Assembly: GCA_030706745.1 (NCBI GenBank)
Contig: JAUZNX010000016.1
Location: 1-64,000 of the forward strand
DNA length: 64,000 nt
Direction of reading: 5' to 3'
Source of the DNA: Bacteroidota bacterium
GTDB lineage: Bacteria > Bacteroidota > Ignavibacteria > Palsa-1295
Within the stretch, counting starts at the first letter, position 1. Every line of letters starts with the position of its first letter. A program made the translations under genes and the position numbers. Shown here one piece after another: positions 17,602 through 26,804 of this stretch. Below the pieces are notes generated by a model. That model was not told where the DNA came from. It searched no databases and worked only from the letters and a program-made list of their open reading frames with translations.

Positions 17602-18462
17602 ATGAGCAAATTTTTTTCCTTCGTTAAGATCGAGCACACGCTTTTTTCACTTCCGGTGATCTTTGCGGGTATGGCGCTCGGGTTGCATGCGAATCAGCTA
17701 TCGGGTGTGGCACTCCCCAATCTCTGGATAAAGATCCCGTTAATCTTGGGGGCTGCAACCGGTGCGCGAACGATTGGCTTCGCAGTAAACCGAATTGTTG
17801 ACCGGCATATCGATGCGCGCAACCCGCGCACCCAGATGCGCGAACTGCCATCGGGACGGATGAAGCTCCGCGATGCGTATCTCGTTCTCGTCAGTGGCAT
17901 CATGCTCTATGTGGGATGCGCCGCGGGGCTGAATTGGCTATGCCTCCTGCTTGCACCAATTCCGGCTGCTGTCTTCGGCCTGTATCCATTTTTGAAGCGG
18001 TTCACTTCACTTGCACATGTGGGACTTGGCGCATCGCTGGCGCTCGGTCCATTGGGTGGGTATTTTGCCGTCCGGCCGTCACTCGATGGAGCGCTGCCAG
18101 CAATTTTGCTGAGCCTCTTCACATGGACCTGGGCCGCCGGCTTCGACATTATTTACTCCACATCGGACGAAGCATTCGACCGCAAAGAAGGACTACATTC
18201 GCTACCGGCACGATTCGGGTCTAAGCTAGCTCTCCAAATTTCAAGCGCCGCACACTTTGCAGCGTTTCTTCTTTTGGTTATTGTTTATCTTGCGGCCTTT
18301 CGCGGAAGCGTCACGGCCGCCGTGCTACTACTGATTGCGGGATTGTTGCTCTACCTCGAGCAGCGCAAATCCGCCAATGTCGAACTTGCATTTTTCAAGA
18401 TCAACGCCATCATTGGCTTTGTGGTATTGCTGTTCGTCATCGTGGGAGTCTCGCTCGCATGA
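17602..18462 (+). CDS. UbiA-family prenyltransferase, likely menaquinone (MqnP-like)
   Basis: A 286-residue membrane protein with about eight hydrophobic helices. The two Asp-rich motifs for prenyl diphosphate and Mg are NRIVDRHID (Asn63, Asp67, Asp71) and DIIYSTSDEAFD (Asp182, Asp189, Asp193). It attaches an isoprenoid tail to an aromatic acid. The stop overlaps ubiX, and ubiD follows. This trio directly after chorismate genes suggests the late futalosine route to menaquinone rather than ubiquinone. The exact substrate is inferred. Confidence 0.85.
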   Translation: MSKFFSFVKIEHTLFSLPVIFAGMALGLHANQLSGVALPNLWIKIPLILGAATGARTIGFAVNRIVDRHIDARNPRTQMRELPSGRMKLRDAYLVLVSGIMLYVGCAAGLNWLCLLLAPIPAAVFGLYPFLKRFTSLAHVGLGASLALGPLGGYFAVRPSLDGALPAILLSLFTWTWAAGFDIIYSTSDEAFDRKEGLHSLPARFGSKLALQISSAAHFAAFLLLVIVYLAAFRGSVTAAVLLLIAGLLLYLEQRKSANVELAFFKINAIIGFVVLLFVIVGVSLA

Positions 18463-19022
18463 GCACGCGCATTGCAGTTGGCATTACAGGGTCGAGTGGC
18501 TCAGTGTATGCCCTCGATTTTCTGAAGCGATGTCCGCACGACAAATTTCTGATCGTTTCCAAATGGGGCAAAGCTGTTGTGAAGGACGAGCTACGTATGG
18601 CCGATCCCATGGCTGAACTCACGCCGCTCGCTAAAGCCGTCTTTGCCGACAGCGATCTCACTGCTCCACTTGCTTCCGGCACCAATCCAATCGATGCATT
18701 CGTCATTCTGCCGGCCTCCACGAGTACGATCGGCAAAATCGCAAGTGGCATTGGCGATACGCTGATCACCCGCACCGCCGCAGTCTGCCTCAAGGAGCGC
18801 CGCAAGGTTATCCTATGCGTGCGCGAGACGCCGCTTTCGACCGTGACGCTCCGGCAACTTGCCGAACTATCGGCAATGGGAGTCATTGTCATGCCAATCT
18901 CGCCGCCGCTCTACTTTGTGCCGAAGACGGTGAATGAATACGTGCAGGGATTTGTCAATAAGGTGCTGCATCACGTCGGCGTGGACGTGGGTGGCGGATG
19001 GCGCTCGGAGGAGTTGGAATAA
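18459..19022 (+). CDS. ubiX: UbiX-family flavin prenyltransferase
   Basis: Makes the prenylated FMN cofactor needed by UbiD decarboxylases. 187 residues. The N-terminal VGITGSSGSVYALDFL is the FMN-binding start; LPASTSTIGKIASGIGDTLITRTA and RETPLSTVTLRQL are typical UbiX blocks. It ends directly against the next start (TAA then ATG), so it is coupled with ubiD. Confidence 0.92.
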   Translation: MSTRIAVGITGSSGSVYALDFLKRCPHDKFLIVSKWGKAVVKDELRMADPMAELTPLAKAVFADSDLTAPLASGTNPIDAFVILPASTSTIGKIASGIGDTLITRTAAVCLKERRKVILCVRETPLSTVTLRQLAELSAMGVIVMPISPPLYFVPKTVNEYVQGFVNKVLHHVGVDVGGGWRSEELE

Positions 19023-20876
19023 ATGGCAGGCAAAGAACGCGGCTTCGATACGTTGACGCAATTCCTCACACGCCTGGAGCGCGAGGGAGAGCTGCATCGC
19101 ATCACTACGGAAGTCGATCCCTATCTCGAAGTTTCCCAGATCGCCTGCCGCGCACTGCTGGAAGGCCAAAAGGCACTGCTCTTCGAGAACGTAAAAGGCT
19201 CGCGATTTCCGCTCGCGATGAATTTCCTCGCCAGCAACCGCCGCGTGGAGATCGCGCTCGCGACTGATCCCACCCAACTTGGCAATGAGATCCTGCATGT
19301 TGCGGAACAACTGATGCCGCCAAAACCGCGTACGATTTGGCGCGCAGCCCGGCCACTACTCAGCCGGTTACTGGCATCGCGCGTGCGTCGCACCAGTCCG
19401 GACGAGCCACGGCCATTTTTTGACAAGGTCGATCTTAATGCTCTGCCAATCCTCCAGACCTGGCCGGAAGATGACGGTAAGTTTATTACATTACCAGAGG
19501 TCTTCACTTACGATCCAGGCACTGGCAAACGCAATGTCGGCATGTACCGCATGCAGTTGTTCGATGCGGCAAGCACGGGCATGCACTGGCAAATCCAAAA
19601 GGGCGGCGGCTTCCATTACACTGTGGCGGAGAAGTTGGGGCAACCGCTGGAGGTTGCCGTAGCCATCGGCACCGATCCCGCACTGCTGATGGCGGCAGTG
19701 GCGCCGCTGCCGGAAGGACTCGACGAAGTGCTGTTCGCGGGCTTCCTTCGCGGACATCCAACGTCAATGACACGTGCCAAGTCGATTTCCATCGATGTGC
19801 CGACTTACGCAGAGTTCATTTTGGAGGGTATCGTGCCGCCGCAAGAACGAAGGCTTGAGGGACCCTTTGGCGATCACTTCGGACATTACTCGCACGCCGG
19901 TCAGTTTCCCGTCTTCCACATTCGCGCGATCACGCATCTTGCGAAGCCCGTCTTCGCCGCAACAGTTGTTGGCAAGCCGCCGATGGAGGATAAATGGCTG
20001 GGCGATACGACCCAACAGATCCTCGGCCCTCTCATTCGGCTCAACCATCCAGAAGTGAAGAGCGTGTGGGCATTTTACGAGGCAGGCTTTCACAACTTAC
20101 TCGGCGTTGCGAGCGAACCGCGTTACGCGCGCGAAGCGACGAAGACTGCGCTCTCACTGCTCGGTGAAGGGCAGCTCTCGCTCACCAAATGCGCGGTCGT
20201 CATCAATCCCGATGTGAACAATCGGGATTTTCGCGCACTGCTCCGCGCCATACGCGACAACTTCGATCCGCATTACGATCTCCTGCTAATACCAAACACG
20301 GCGATGGACACGCTCGACTTCACGAGCTATCAGATGAACCTTGGCAGCAAGATGGTCATCGATGCGACACGGAAGCAGGGGGCAACCGCAAGCGGTGGCA
20401 AATACCCCGAACGCGGCGTGAATGCTTTCTATGCGCGCACTGGCCGTGCGTCAGAAGATGTGAAGCACATTGACCTGCGCATTCGAGAGTGGAAAGTTTT
20501 CGAAGATGTCCTGCTCGTGGTGAAGCTCGAAACACTGGGCAATGCCAATGGAGTGGCCGGTCGCGAAGTGATTCAAAAGTTCATCGCCGATTCCAATATT
20601 GAGAAGCTCCCCCGCGGCGTGAAGATGATCGCTGCCGTGAGCGAAGACGTGGACCTCTCAAGTGATATGGAGGTCATTTGGGGAATCTTCACTCGCTTCG
20701 ATGCGGCACGAGACATTTCATTTACTCGGACGACTCTCGCTGGCGCGACGGCCGTGAATGAAGGCATCATGGGCATCGATGCGACATGGAAGCCGGGCTA
20801 CCCGAATCCCTGTGTCATGCCGGAGGATGTTGTCAATCGCGTGGACTCGCGATGGAGTGAGTTCGGCTTCCGTTAA
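19023..20876 (+). CDS. ubiD: UbiD-family decarboxylase (menaquinone type)
   Basis: A 617-residue prenyl-FMN-dependent decarboxylase. Family features: PFGDHFGHYSHAGQFP (about 280-295) around the cofactor site, AVAIGTDPALLMAA, and VNNRDFRALLRAIRDNFDP. It is longer than the E. coli UbiD type (about 490) but similar in length to the roughly 615-residue form of Helicobacter, an organism using the futalosine menaquinone route; that length comparison is from memory. It closes the long plus-strand operon, and the next gene converges 6 bases away. Confidence 0.92.
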   Translation: MAGKERGFDTLTQFLTRLEREGELHRITTEVDPYLEVSQIACRALLEGQKALLFENVKGSRFPLAMNFLASNRRVEIALATDPTQLGNEILHVAEQLMPPKPRTIWRAARPLLSRLLASRVRRTSPDEPRPFFDKVDLNALPILQTWPEDDGKFITLPEVFTYDPGTGKRNVGMYRMQLFDAASTGMHWQIQKGGGFHYTVAEKLGQPLEVAVAIGTDPALLMAAVAPLPEGLDEVLFAGFLRGHPTSMTRAKSISIDVPTYAEFILEGIVPPQERRLEGPFGDHFGHYSHAGQFPVFHIRAITHLAKPVFAATVVGKPPMEDKWLGDTTQQILGPLIRLNHPEVKSVWAFYEAGFHNLLGVASEPRYAREATKTALSLLGEGQLSLTKCAVVINPDVNNRDFRALLRAIRDNFDPHYDLLLIPNTAMDTLDFTSYQMNLGSKMVIDATRKQGATASGGKYPERGVNAFYARTGRASEDVKHIDLRIREWKVFEDVLLVVKLETLGNANGVAGREVIQKFIADSNIEKLPRGVKMIAAVSEDVDLSSDMEVIWGIFTRFDAARDISFTRTTLAGATAVNEGIMGIDATWKPGYPNPCVMPEDVVNRVDSRWSEFGFR

Positions 20877-20882
20877 GCAGAA

Positions 20883-21179
20883 TCAAAACGGCGCGTACCT
20901 CGACAAGAACCCAAGAACGAAGGCTGCAGGAATCGCCGAGACAAATGCGGCAAGCACAAAGCGCGAAACTGGCATGGACGATGTAATCGACTTGTGATAG
21001 AAGTCGGCGTAGATTGCAAGATTGATCACCGCGAAGAATTCGCCAGCGGTTGAAACCTGAGAGTGTGATAGTCCGAAAATAGCAGCCGCAATCCCAATGC
21101 CAATTGCACCGCCCACAATGAGCGATGGCACGCCGGCCAAATTGCGGCTAAAGTTCTCTTCGTGGAATGGATTGATCAC
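20883..21179 (-). CDS. small three-helix membrane protein after sdhB
   Basis: 98 residues, beginning at a GTG whose G is the last base of the sdhB stop (TAGTG), which implies coupled translation. Three hydrophobic stretches: SLIVGGAIGIGIAAAIFGL (about 18-36), FFAVINLAIYADF (about 47-59) and FVLAAFVSAIPAAFVLGFL (about 74-92). The family is not recognised. The position suggests a membrane partner of the respiratory proteins, but no heme-ligand pattern of SdhC/SdhD is evident. Confidence 0.6.
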   Translation of the reverse strand: MINPFHEENFSRNLAGVPSLIVGGAIGIGIAAAIFGLSHSQVSTAGEFFAVINLAIYADFYHKSITSSMPVSRFVLAAFVSAIPAAFVLGFLSRYAPF

Positions 21180-21886
21180 TACATCTCCATTTGCACCAGC
21201 TTCTTCTTGGTCTGCGAGATGTGCCACGTAATGTTGATCTCCTTCGGGCAAGCCTCGACGCAGTTAAAGATCGTGTGGCAACGCCAGACGCCGTCCGGCG
21301 AATCGAGCGCGGCGAGATGTTGCTCCGGTGCTTCATCTCGCGTATCGAACGCAAATCGGAAGCCTTTCAGGATCGCGGCTGGTCCGAGATAATTCTCGTT
21401 CGCCCAGAGCGATGGGCAACTCGTTGTGCAACAGGCGCACATGATGCACTTGGTCGGCTCCATCAGCAGCTCTGCATCATCGTATGATTGCAGGCGCTCC
21501 ATCTGCGGCGGCGCACTCTCGGTGATGAGCCACGGCTTGGTCATCTCGTACTTCTTGAAGAAGTCAGACTGATCGACCGTGAGGTCCTTGATGATCGGCA
21601 GATACGGCAGCGGCTCGATCACGATTGGTTTGCTCGTATTGATATCCTTGAGCAGGATTGCACAGGCCAGGCCGTTGCGGCCGTTGATCCGCATTCCATC
21701 CGAGCCGCACATCCCGTGCGCGCACGAACGGCGGAAGGTCAGCGTACCATCGAGCGTCCATTTGATTTCATGGAGTGCATCGAGCACGCGGACCGTGCCA
21801 TCGAGATCGTTGAGCGTGTAGTCTTTGAAGTATGGCTTCTCATCCTTTTCAGGATTGTACCGTTGAATGCGAAAGGTTGCAGTCAT
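21179..21886 (-). CDS. sdhB: succinate dehydrogenase/fumarate reductase iron-sulfur subunit
   Basis: 235 residues with three Fe-S sites. [2Fe-2S]: Cys55, Cys60, Asp63 and Cys75 in SCAHGMCGSD...C (Asp at the third place, as in E. coli SdhB). [4Fe-4S] and [3Fe-4S]: CIMCACCTTSC at 147-157 and a late CHTIFNCVEACP. It carries electrons between the flavoprotein and quinone. No sdhA or sdhC lies in the window; it sits behind nuoF with a 17-base gap, so complexes I and II subunits are mixed in one transcript. Confidence 0.94.
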   Translation of the reverse strand: MTATFRIQRYNPEKDEKPYFKDYTLNDLDGTVRVLDALHEIKWTLDGTLTFRRSCAHGMCGSDGMRINGRNGLACAILLKDINTSKPIVIEPLPYLPIIKDLTVDQSDFFKKYEMTKPWLITESAPPQMERLQSYDDAELLMEPTKCIMCACCTTSCPSLWANENYLGPAAILKGFRFAFDTRDEAPEQHLAALDSPDGVWRCHTIFNCVEACPKEINITWHISQTKKKLVQMEM

Positions 21887-21903
21887 TGAGGATCGTCTAT
21901 TAT

Positions 21904-23271
21904 CTAAACTCGTTCTACCATGGGCACGTGGATCTGGACCGGTTCGAGGCCACCCTTGCGAAGCGCATGTACGCGGTTCGGGCTGCCGATCTTGAGTCCC
22001 GGCTTCACTCGCTGTTCAAACACCTCGCGGAATCGCTCGACGGTAAACCGGACGGGCCAGGCCGCGGCCTCACCGAGCGCGCAGATCGTGCGGCCCTCGA
22101 TGTTGAACGCGACATCATGGAGTAAATCAATATCTTCTTCGCGGGCATTGCCTTGCTCGAACCGCTGGAGAATCTTCAGCAGCCAACCAGTGCCCTCACG
22201 GCATGGTGTGCACTGACCGCAGGATTCGTGCGCATAGAACTTTGAGATGCGTGTGAGTACCTTGATGATATCGGTATCTTCGTCCATCACCATGATACCT
22301 CCGGTGCCGATGGCCGATCCAGCAGCTTTGAGGTTCTCGGCATCCATCTTGACGCCTTCGAGTTGCTCGCCTCGCAGTGGCGGCATGGAGGAACCGCCCG
22401 GAATCACCATCTTGATCTTCTTGCCACCCGGCACTCCGCCCGCGTGCTTATTGATGATGTCGAGCAGCGTCGTGCCCGTCGGAAGCTCGTACACACCCGG
22501 CTTATTGACGTGACCGCTGACACCGAAAAGCAGTGTACCCGGATGCTTCGGATCTCCGATCTTCGAATAGGCGTCGCCGCCCATCTTCAGAATCACCGGG
22601 ACATTGGCGAGGGTCTCGATATTATTGATCGTGGTCGGGCTATGCCAAAGACCTGAGGCGGCAGGAAACGGCGGCTTGACGCGCGGATAACCTCTGTCAC
22701 CTTCGAGGGATGACATCATCGCCGTCTCTTCACCGACGATATATGCGCCCGCGCCCTTATGCACCGTGATGTCCACGGAATAGGCGATGCCATCACCCGA
22801 GGGCTTGAAGGTGTCCTTCATACGCGGACCCACGACACCACGGTCGTACGCCTCGGCAACCGCCTGCCGGACCATCTTGATCCAGTGCTCGTACTCGCCT
22901 CGAATATAAATGTAGGCATGATCGATCTGCATCGCGTAGCTCGCGATGAGAATGCCTTCGATCATCTGGTGCGGATTGAACTCGAAAATCTGCCGGTCCT
23001 TAAAGGAGCCTGGTTCGGACTCGTCACCATTGACAAGCAGGTATTTCTTCTTTTCATTGCCCTTCGGCATGAAGCTCCACTTGAGTCCCGTTGGGAACGC
23101 CGCGCCGCCGCGGCCGCGAAGTCCGGATTTCTTGACTTCATCCGTAACGGCAGTGGGCGACATCGTGAACACTTTGCGCAGTGTCTCGCCGTACCCGCCA
23201 TGCTGCATGTAGGTCTCGATATTGCGGAGACCGGGAACGTCAGGAAGGATTAATTTCGGGCTGTCCGCCAT
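21904..23271 (-). CDS. nuoF: NADH-quinone oxidoreductase subunit F
   Basis: The NADH- and FMN-binding 51-kDa subunit of complex I, 455 residues. GLRGRGGAAFPTGLKW (about residues 50-65) is the FMN/NADH loop; NGDESEPGSFKDR; AGAYIVGEETAMMSSLEG; ESCGQCTPCREGTGW plus ICALGEAAAWP hold the N3 [4Fe-4S] cysteines. It follows nuoE by 9 bases. nuoG and the membrane subunits are not in the window, so NuoEF here is detached from the usual 14-gene cluster. Confidence 0.95.
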   Translation of the reverse strand: MADSPKLILPDVPGLRNIETYMQHGGYGETLRKVFTMSPTAVTDEVKKSGLRGRGGAAFPTGLKWSFMPKGNEKKKYLLVNGDESEPGSFKDRQIFEFNPHQMIEGILIASYAMQIDHAYIYIRGEYEHWIKMVRQAVAEAYDRGVVGPRMKDTFKPSGDGIAYSVDITVHKGAGAYIVGEETAMMSSLEGDRGYPRVKPPFPAASGLWHSPTTINNIETLANVPVILKMGGDAYSKIGDPKHPGTLLFGVSGHVNKPGVYELPTGTTLLDIINKHAGGVPGGKKIKMVIPGGSSMPPLRGEQLEGVKMDAENLKAAGSAIGTGGIMVMDEDTDIIKVLTRISKFYAHESCGQCTPCREGTGWLLKILQRFEQGNAREEDIDLLHDVAFNIEGRTICALGEAAAWPVRFTVERFREVFEQRVKPGLKIGSPNRVHALRKGGLEPVQIHVPMVERV

Positions 23272-23280
23272 AATCAGTCG

Positions 23281-23820
23281 TTATCGGTTAGCTGCTTCGG
23301 AAAGCTCTGGGAGTTGGGCGACGAATTTCGGCTTGGGGTTGACTCCCGCGCGCTGGGTTTCGGCGAGGACCTTAGAGGCTTCCTCTGTCGTCACGCACTC
23401 ATAAAAGGTATCATTGAGCGCCATCATCGGTGCGCCGCCGCAAGCTCCCATACACTCGACTTCTTCAAGCGAGAAGATACCGTTCTCAGTGCGCCCGTGG
23501 TTCTCGATCCCAAGCTGCTGCCGCACGTGATTGTAGAGCTCTTCACCGCCACGAAGCATACAACTGACATTCGTGCAGACCTGCACGTGAAAGCGGCCCA
23601 TCGGCTTATCGAAGAACATGGTGTAGAATTGCACGACGCCTTCGACGTGGCTCTTCGGCACCTGGCAGATCGCGGCGGCTTCTTCCATCGCGTCGCTATC
23701 GATCCACCCTCGTTTTTCCTGAATGCGCCAGAGGACCGGGAGTAAGGTCGCGGCTGGCTTGCCGTAGCGTTTTTGAAGCTCTGTAAACTCCTGAAGTTCT
23801 TCGTTTGAAAAGATTGCCAT
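23281..23820 (-). CDS. nuoE: NADH-quinone oxidoreductase subunit E
   Basis: The 24-kDa thioredoxin-like [2Fe-2S] subunit, 179 residues. The cluster ligands are in CTNVSCML and CMGACGGAP. The N-terminal helices (YGKPAATLLPVLWRIQEKRG) match the family. The start at MAIFSNEEL is chosen because the open frame upstream has no family similarity. It forms a unit with nuoF directly after it. Confidence 0.95.
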   Translation of the reverse strand: MAIFSNEELQEFTELQKRYGKPAATLLPVLWRIQEKRGWIDSDAMEEAAAICQVPKSHVEGVVQFYTMFFDKPMGRFHVQVCTNVSCMLRGGEELYNHVRQQLGIENHGRTENGIFSLEEVECMGACGGAPMMALNDTFYECVTTEEASKVLAETQRAGVNPKPKFVAQLPELSEAANR

Positions 23821-23892
23821 CCGTTCGTCTGTGTTTCTTCGGTGTGCCAAACAGCAATAATTCCGGTGTGGCTCCCCCCTTTGTACAAACAA

Positions 23893-25632
23893 TTAGTGGA
23901 GAATCACAACTTTCTCGATTGCTTGCTTGCCACTCGTGCTCGATAACACGATCCAATAATTTCCGGATGCGACCCCATCGGTCGCAATGAATACCTGCTG
24001 AAGGCCTTGCTTCGCGGCGGTCAGCGAGCGTGAGATCAGCGCACCTCGCGTGTCCCGAAGTTCGATTGTGATCTCCTCGGATTTCGATGCGAGGATATCG
24101 CACACAAACCCACCAGCCGTTTGCCATGGCACAATACTGAATGCGGAAGGATCGCTCATCGAAGGGTCACGAACTGAAAGTTGCGGCGCCGCAGCGTGCG
24201 ATACAGGTAGATTGTAGAATGCCGTCCCGAAGATCGTATCGCCGCTGACTTGCTCGATCGTCGCAATGGGAGCTTGATCCGCGCCGGCCGTTGCATTATA
24301 GGTAATGCTCCATTGGTGATCGAGGCTTATAGCTTCGTCCCGAAGTCCGAGTAGCACGCGCTCTGAATCACTAGAAAGCCTGAACCATACTTTTGACGTA
24401 TCGACTATTTGTCCATCCTTTGCGAGTGCAAAACATTGCGCGGCATGGGCGGTCATCAACTTCACTGACTTGCCGCGTCGTGTCCAGCCGAGCGAGAAGC
24501 AATAGCGACCAGGAATACTGCCATCAGCGATCGAATCTATGTATGCCACGGAGTCCGGCATAAGCGGAGGATACATTGGACGCGATTGACTGTATCGCTC
24601 GGTGAGAATTGCATCGGCGAACATATCACCGACCGCCCAGAGCGTCGGAACGTCGTAATGGACTCCGTCGCCTCCGACGGAACGACCCAGTGCCGTACCG
24701 GCCAAAATAGATGGAGGTAGCGAACGCTGCGCCTCGTGAACTAGCGGAAAACACGGGGCCACCAAGTTGACTACTCCTCCGACCTGCAGGTGGAATATCT
24801 GGAATGTGTCGCTCAGATCTTGCCTCAGATCGCGCATCAATCCCTGAAATGCGGCGCGGTACGTTGCTGGATCTTGAAGATAGGGTGCAAAGTAGGCCTC
24901 GTTCTCGCCCTGAATCCAGCATAGACACTCCAATTCCCCGCCAGCGGCATAGAAACGCCGCAATGCGCTTCCATAATGTGAGCTGTCAACCGGATTCATG
25001 CTGTTTCGCTGCCAAAGTCCTCCATCGCCTGGTATGACAATGCCGCTTCCTGCTGCCGCCACATTTACAATTCCAATCGGCAACGTATCACCGATCAGCT
25101 TGTAGAGTTCGTTCGCCATGACGATCCATGGCCCGCCAGCCTCATTACCAGTAGGTTCGAAGGCGTGCTGCCACACGGTATCATTTCGAAGCATCCGGAT
25201 GTCACCATCCGCCTGTTCGAACATGTCCCAGCAGAATCCCTGAGCGTTCGATTGTCCGGCGATGCCGATAATATGTCCCGGTGTCAGGCCCGGCACGTAG
25301 CCAAGCAGCGGCGAGCCGGCAGAATCCGCAAACCACCACAACGTATAATTGCGTAGTGATTTTGGAACGGTAATCAGCGTGTCAACAGAGCCATTCTGCA
25401 CCAATACCGTGTCCTGATTATAGAAAGGACTACTCGTATCCTTATCCGAGCTGAGCTTGATACGAAAGTGCTGATACGACGGCGGAATCAGCGCGTGCAG
25501 TCGAAGGTCGGCGTGATCGCCATGGACCTGCAAAATGCCTCGCGCGAGCGGCGAAATAAAATGCACCTGCGCAGCGGCTCGTGCTCCGAGCAGTAGAACG
25601 ACACCGATGACGAGAGTCCACTTATGACGCAT
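23893..25632 (-). CDS. secreted SASA/SGNH-type esterase with T9SS sorting domain
   Basis: 579 residues. Signal peptide 1-22 (ending AAAQ). The SASA (sialate O-acetylesterase/carbohydrate esterase 6-like) domain starts with IAGQSNAQG, nucleophile Ser128; WIQGENEA supplies the Gln/Glu block, and GDGVHYD the Asp-His pair. The C-terminal 80 residues are a beta-sandwich ending SGKQAIEKVVILH, typical of a T9SS type A sorting domain. The likely role is removal of acetyl groups from extracellular glycans. It uses an ATG one codon inside a possible GTG. It lies 72 bases upstream of nuoE and is probably separately transcribed. Confidence 0.8.
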   Translation of the reverse strand: MRHKWTLVIGVVLLLGARAAAQVHFISPLARGILQVHGDHADLRLHALIPPSYQHFRIKLSSDKDTSSPFYNQDTVLVQNGSVDTLITVPKSLRNYTLWWFADSAGSPLLGYVPGLTPGHIIGIAGQSNAQGFCWDMFEQADGDIRMLRNDTVWQHAFEPTGNEAGGPWIVMANELYKLIGDTLPIGIVNVAAAGSGIVIPGDGGLWQRNSMNPVDSSHYGSALRRFYAAGGELECLCWIQGENEAYFAPYLQDPATYRAAFQGLMRDLRQDLSDTFQIFHLQVGGVVNLVAPCFPLVHEAQRSLPPSILAGTALGRSVGGDGVHYDVPTLWAVGDMFADAILTERYSQSRPMYPPLMPDSVAYIDSIADGSIPGRYCFSLGWTRRGKSVKLMTAHAAQCFALAKDGQIVDTSKVWFRLSSDSERVLLGLRDEAISLDHQWSITYNATAGADQAPIATIEQVSGDTIFGTAFYNLPVSHAAAPQLSVRDPSMSDPSAFSIVPWQTAGGFVCDILASKSEEITIELRDTRGALISRSLTAAKQGLQQVFIATDGVASGNYWIVLSSTSGKQAIEKVVILH

Positions 25633-25685
25633 CACGCAAATTTACGAAAGGAAAAAGCACAAGTATGGAAGTCGAGCCCAAACCA

Positions 25686-25790
25686 GTCATTGCGAGGAGT
25701 GCGAAGCACGACGAAGCAATCTCGTTCAGGAAACGAATCGGACTTCGTGCAAGGGATTGCTTCGTTGGCCTTCGGCCTCCTCGCAATGAC
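25686..25790. repeat. REP-like palindromic element
   Basis: An imperfect palindrome of 105 bases. The outer arms read GTCATTGCGAGGAG ... CTCCTCGCAATGAC, the next segments ACGAAGCAATC / GATTGCTTCGT, and each arm has its own small hairpin (GTGCGAAGCAC on the left, GGCCTTCGGCC on the right), so the folded form is cloverleaf-like. The CATTGCGAGGAG...GAAGCAATC wording is that of REP-type elements known from many unrelated bacterial genomes. It lies between two minus-strand genes. Confidence 0.75.
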
Positions 25791-25798
25791 GTGCGCTA

Positions 25799-26458
25799 TT
25801 AGTACCGCGCCTCGAGCACCACAGCCCCGCCATAATTTGGCGAGATGCGATTGACATTGATGAACAGCAATGCACCGATACCAACAAAGCGGAATGGCTC
25901 GTATGTCGCCGCTAACTGAACAGGAAAGCCGATAGCGTAATCAAACGTGTTTGGTTGCTGCACCTGCGTCGTATCGACAAAGCCGCGACGGAACCGACGC
26001 CAGCGCGTGGTGTAAGTGTTGAGACCAATACCCGCGGACAGTGATGCGTGGAAAAATCGTGGCTCGGATTCGTAGCGTGCAACTTCTTCATCCACGGCAT
26101 AACCATACAGTACATCGAACTCATCGAACGACCGGCGCGGGAAGCCGCCACGTGACGTATTCGAATGAAATGCCGCGCTGAAAAGATCGGTGAGACCATG
26201 GGTGCTCTCCCCCATCTGATAACTTGCGACGCCGATTGTCGAAAGTGGTGCTATGCTGGCGAGTCCCGCATTTCCGCCTGCGCCGAACAGCAGACGGTAG
26301 TGCGCCAGCGGCGGCCTGTGATATGGCGTCACGCCAACCGATGCCTCGCCAAATGGTTGATCGGCAAATCCATCCAAAAGTGGAGTTTGCGCACGCAACG
26401 AGAATGGCACCAGCAGGAGCAAGACCGTGACACTGTGAACGAAGAGCGGCTTTTTCAT
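25799..26458 (-). CDS. secreted barrel-like protein of unknown function
   Basis: 219 residues. A clear signal peptide MKKPLFVHSVTVLLLLVPFSLRA sets the start, although the frame is open further upstream. The rest is beta-rich with Gly and aromatic residues in alternating pattern (ASLSAGIGLNTYTT, FVGIGALLFINVN) and ends VVLEARY, consistent with an outer-membrane barrel. It has no enzyme motif and the family is not recognised. It stands alone, separated from the esterase gene by the REP-like element. Confidence 0.65.
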   Translation of the reverse strand: MKKPLFVHSVTVLLLLVPFSLRAQTPLLDGFADQPFGEASVGVTPYHRPPLAHYRLLFGAGGNAGLASIAPLSTIGVASYQMGESTHGLTDLFSAAFHSNTSRGGFPRRSFDEFDVLYGYAVDEEVARYESEPRFFHASLSAGIGLNTYTTRWRRFRRGFVDTTQVQQPNTFDYAIGFPVQLAATYEPFRFVGIGALLFINVNRISPNYGGAVVLEARY

Positions 26459-26675
26459 ACGTATCGTCCCTATTACAACACCCGAAACCTGACTAACGTA
26501 ACGCAGTACTGGTCGATTGGGCTCGCCCGGCTCCGCGACCGAAAAGATAGCCCTTAAATTTTTCCGCCAGTCCCAAGTAGTGCAGGTAATTATCCTGCAG
26601 CCCAGTTCACCGAATCGGAAGTTAAGTGAAGAGTACCCCTTCCATCTATTACAACGTTGTTCGACCCCTCTGGTG

Positions 26676-26703
26676 TTGCATGAACAGCAAAATCCTATAT
26701 ACT
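26676..26703 (+). promoter_or_regulatory. promoter candidate, copy 1 of a 129-base-spaced repeat
   Basis: TTGCAT - 16 bases - TATACT. The -10 matches five of six sigma-70 consensus bases. The block, including an upstream GTTCGA and GGTG, recurs 129 bases downstream with unchanged spacing. Confidence 0.4.
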
Positions 26704-26804
26704 CGACCGCAGAATTCATACAATATTCATATTTCATAATTTATATTTCATATTTTGCGAAGCGACCCACTTCACCCTAATAACAAGGTTCGAAGTTCTC
26801 GGTG

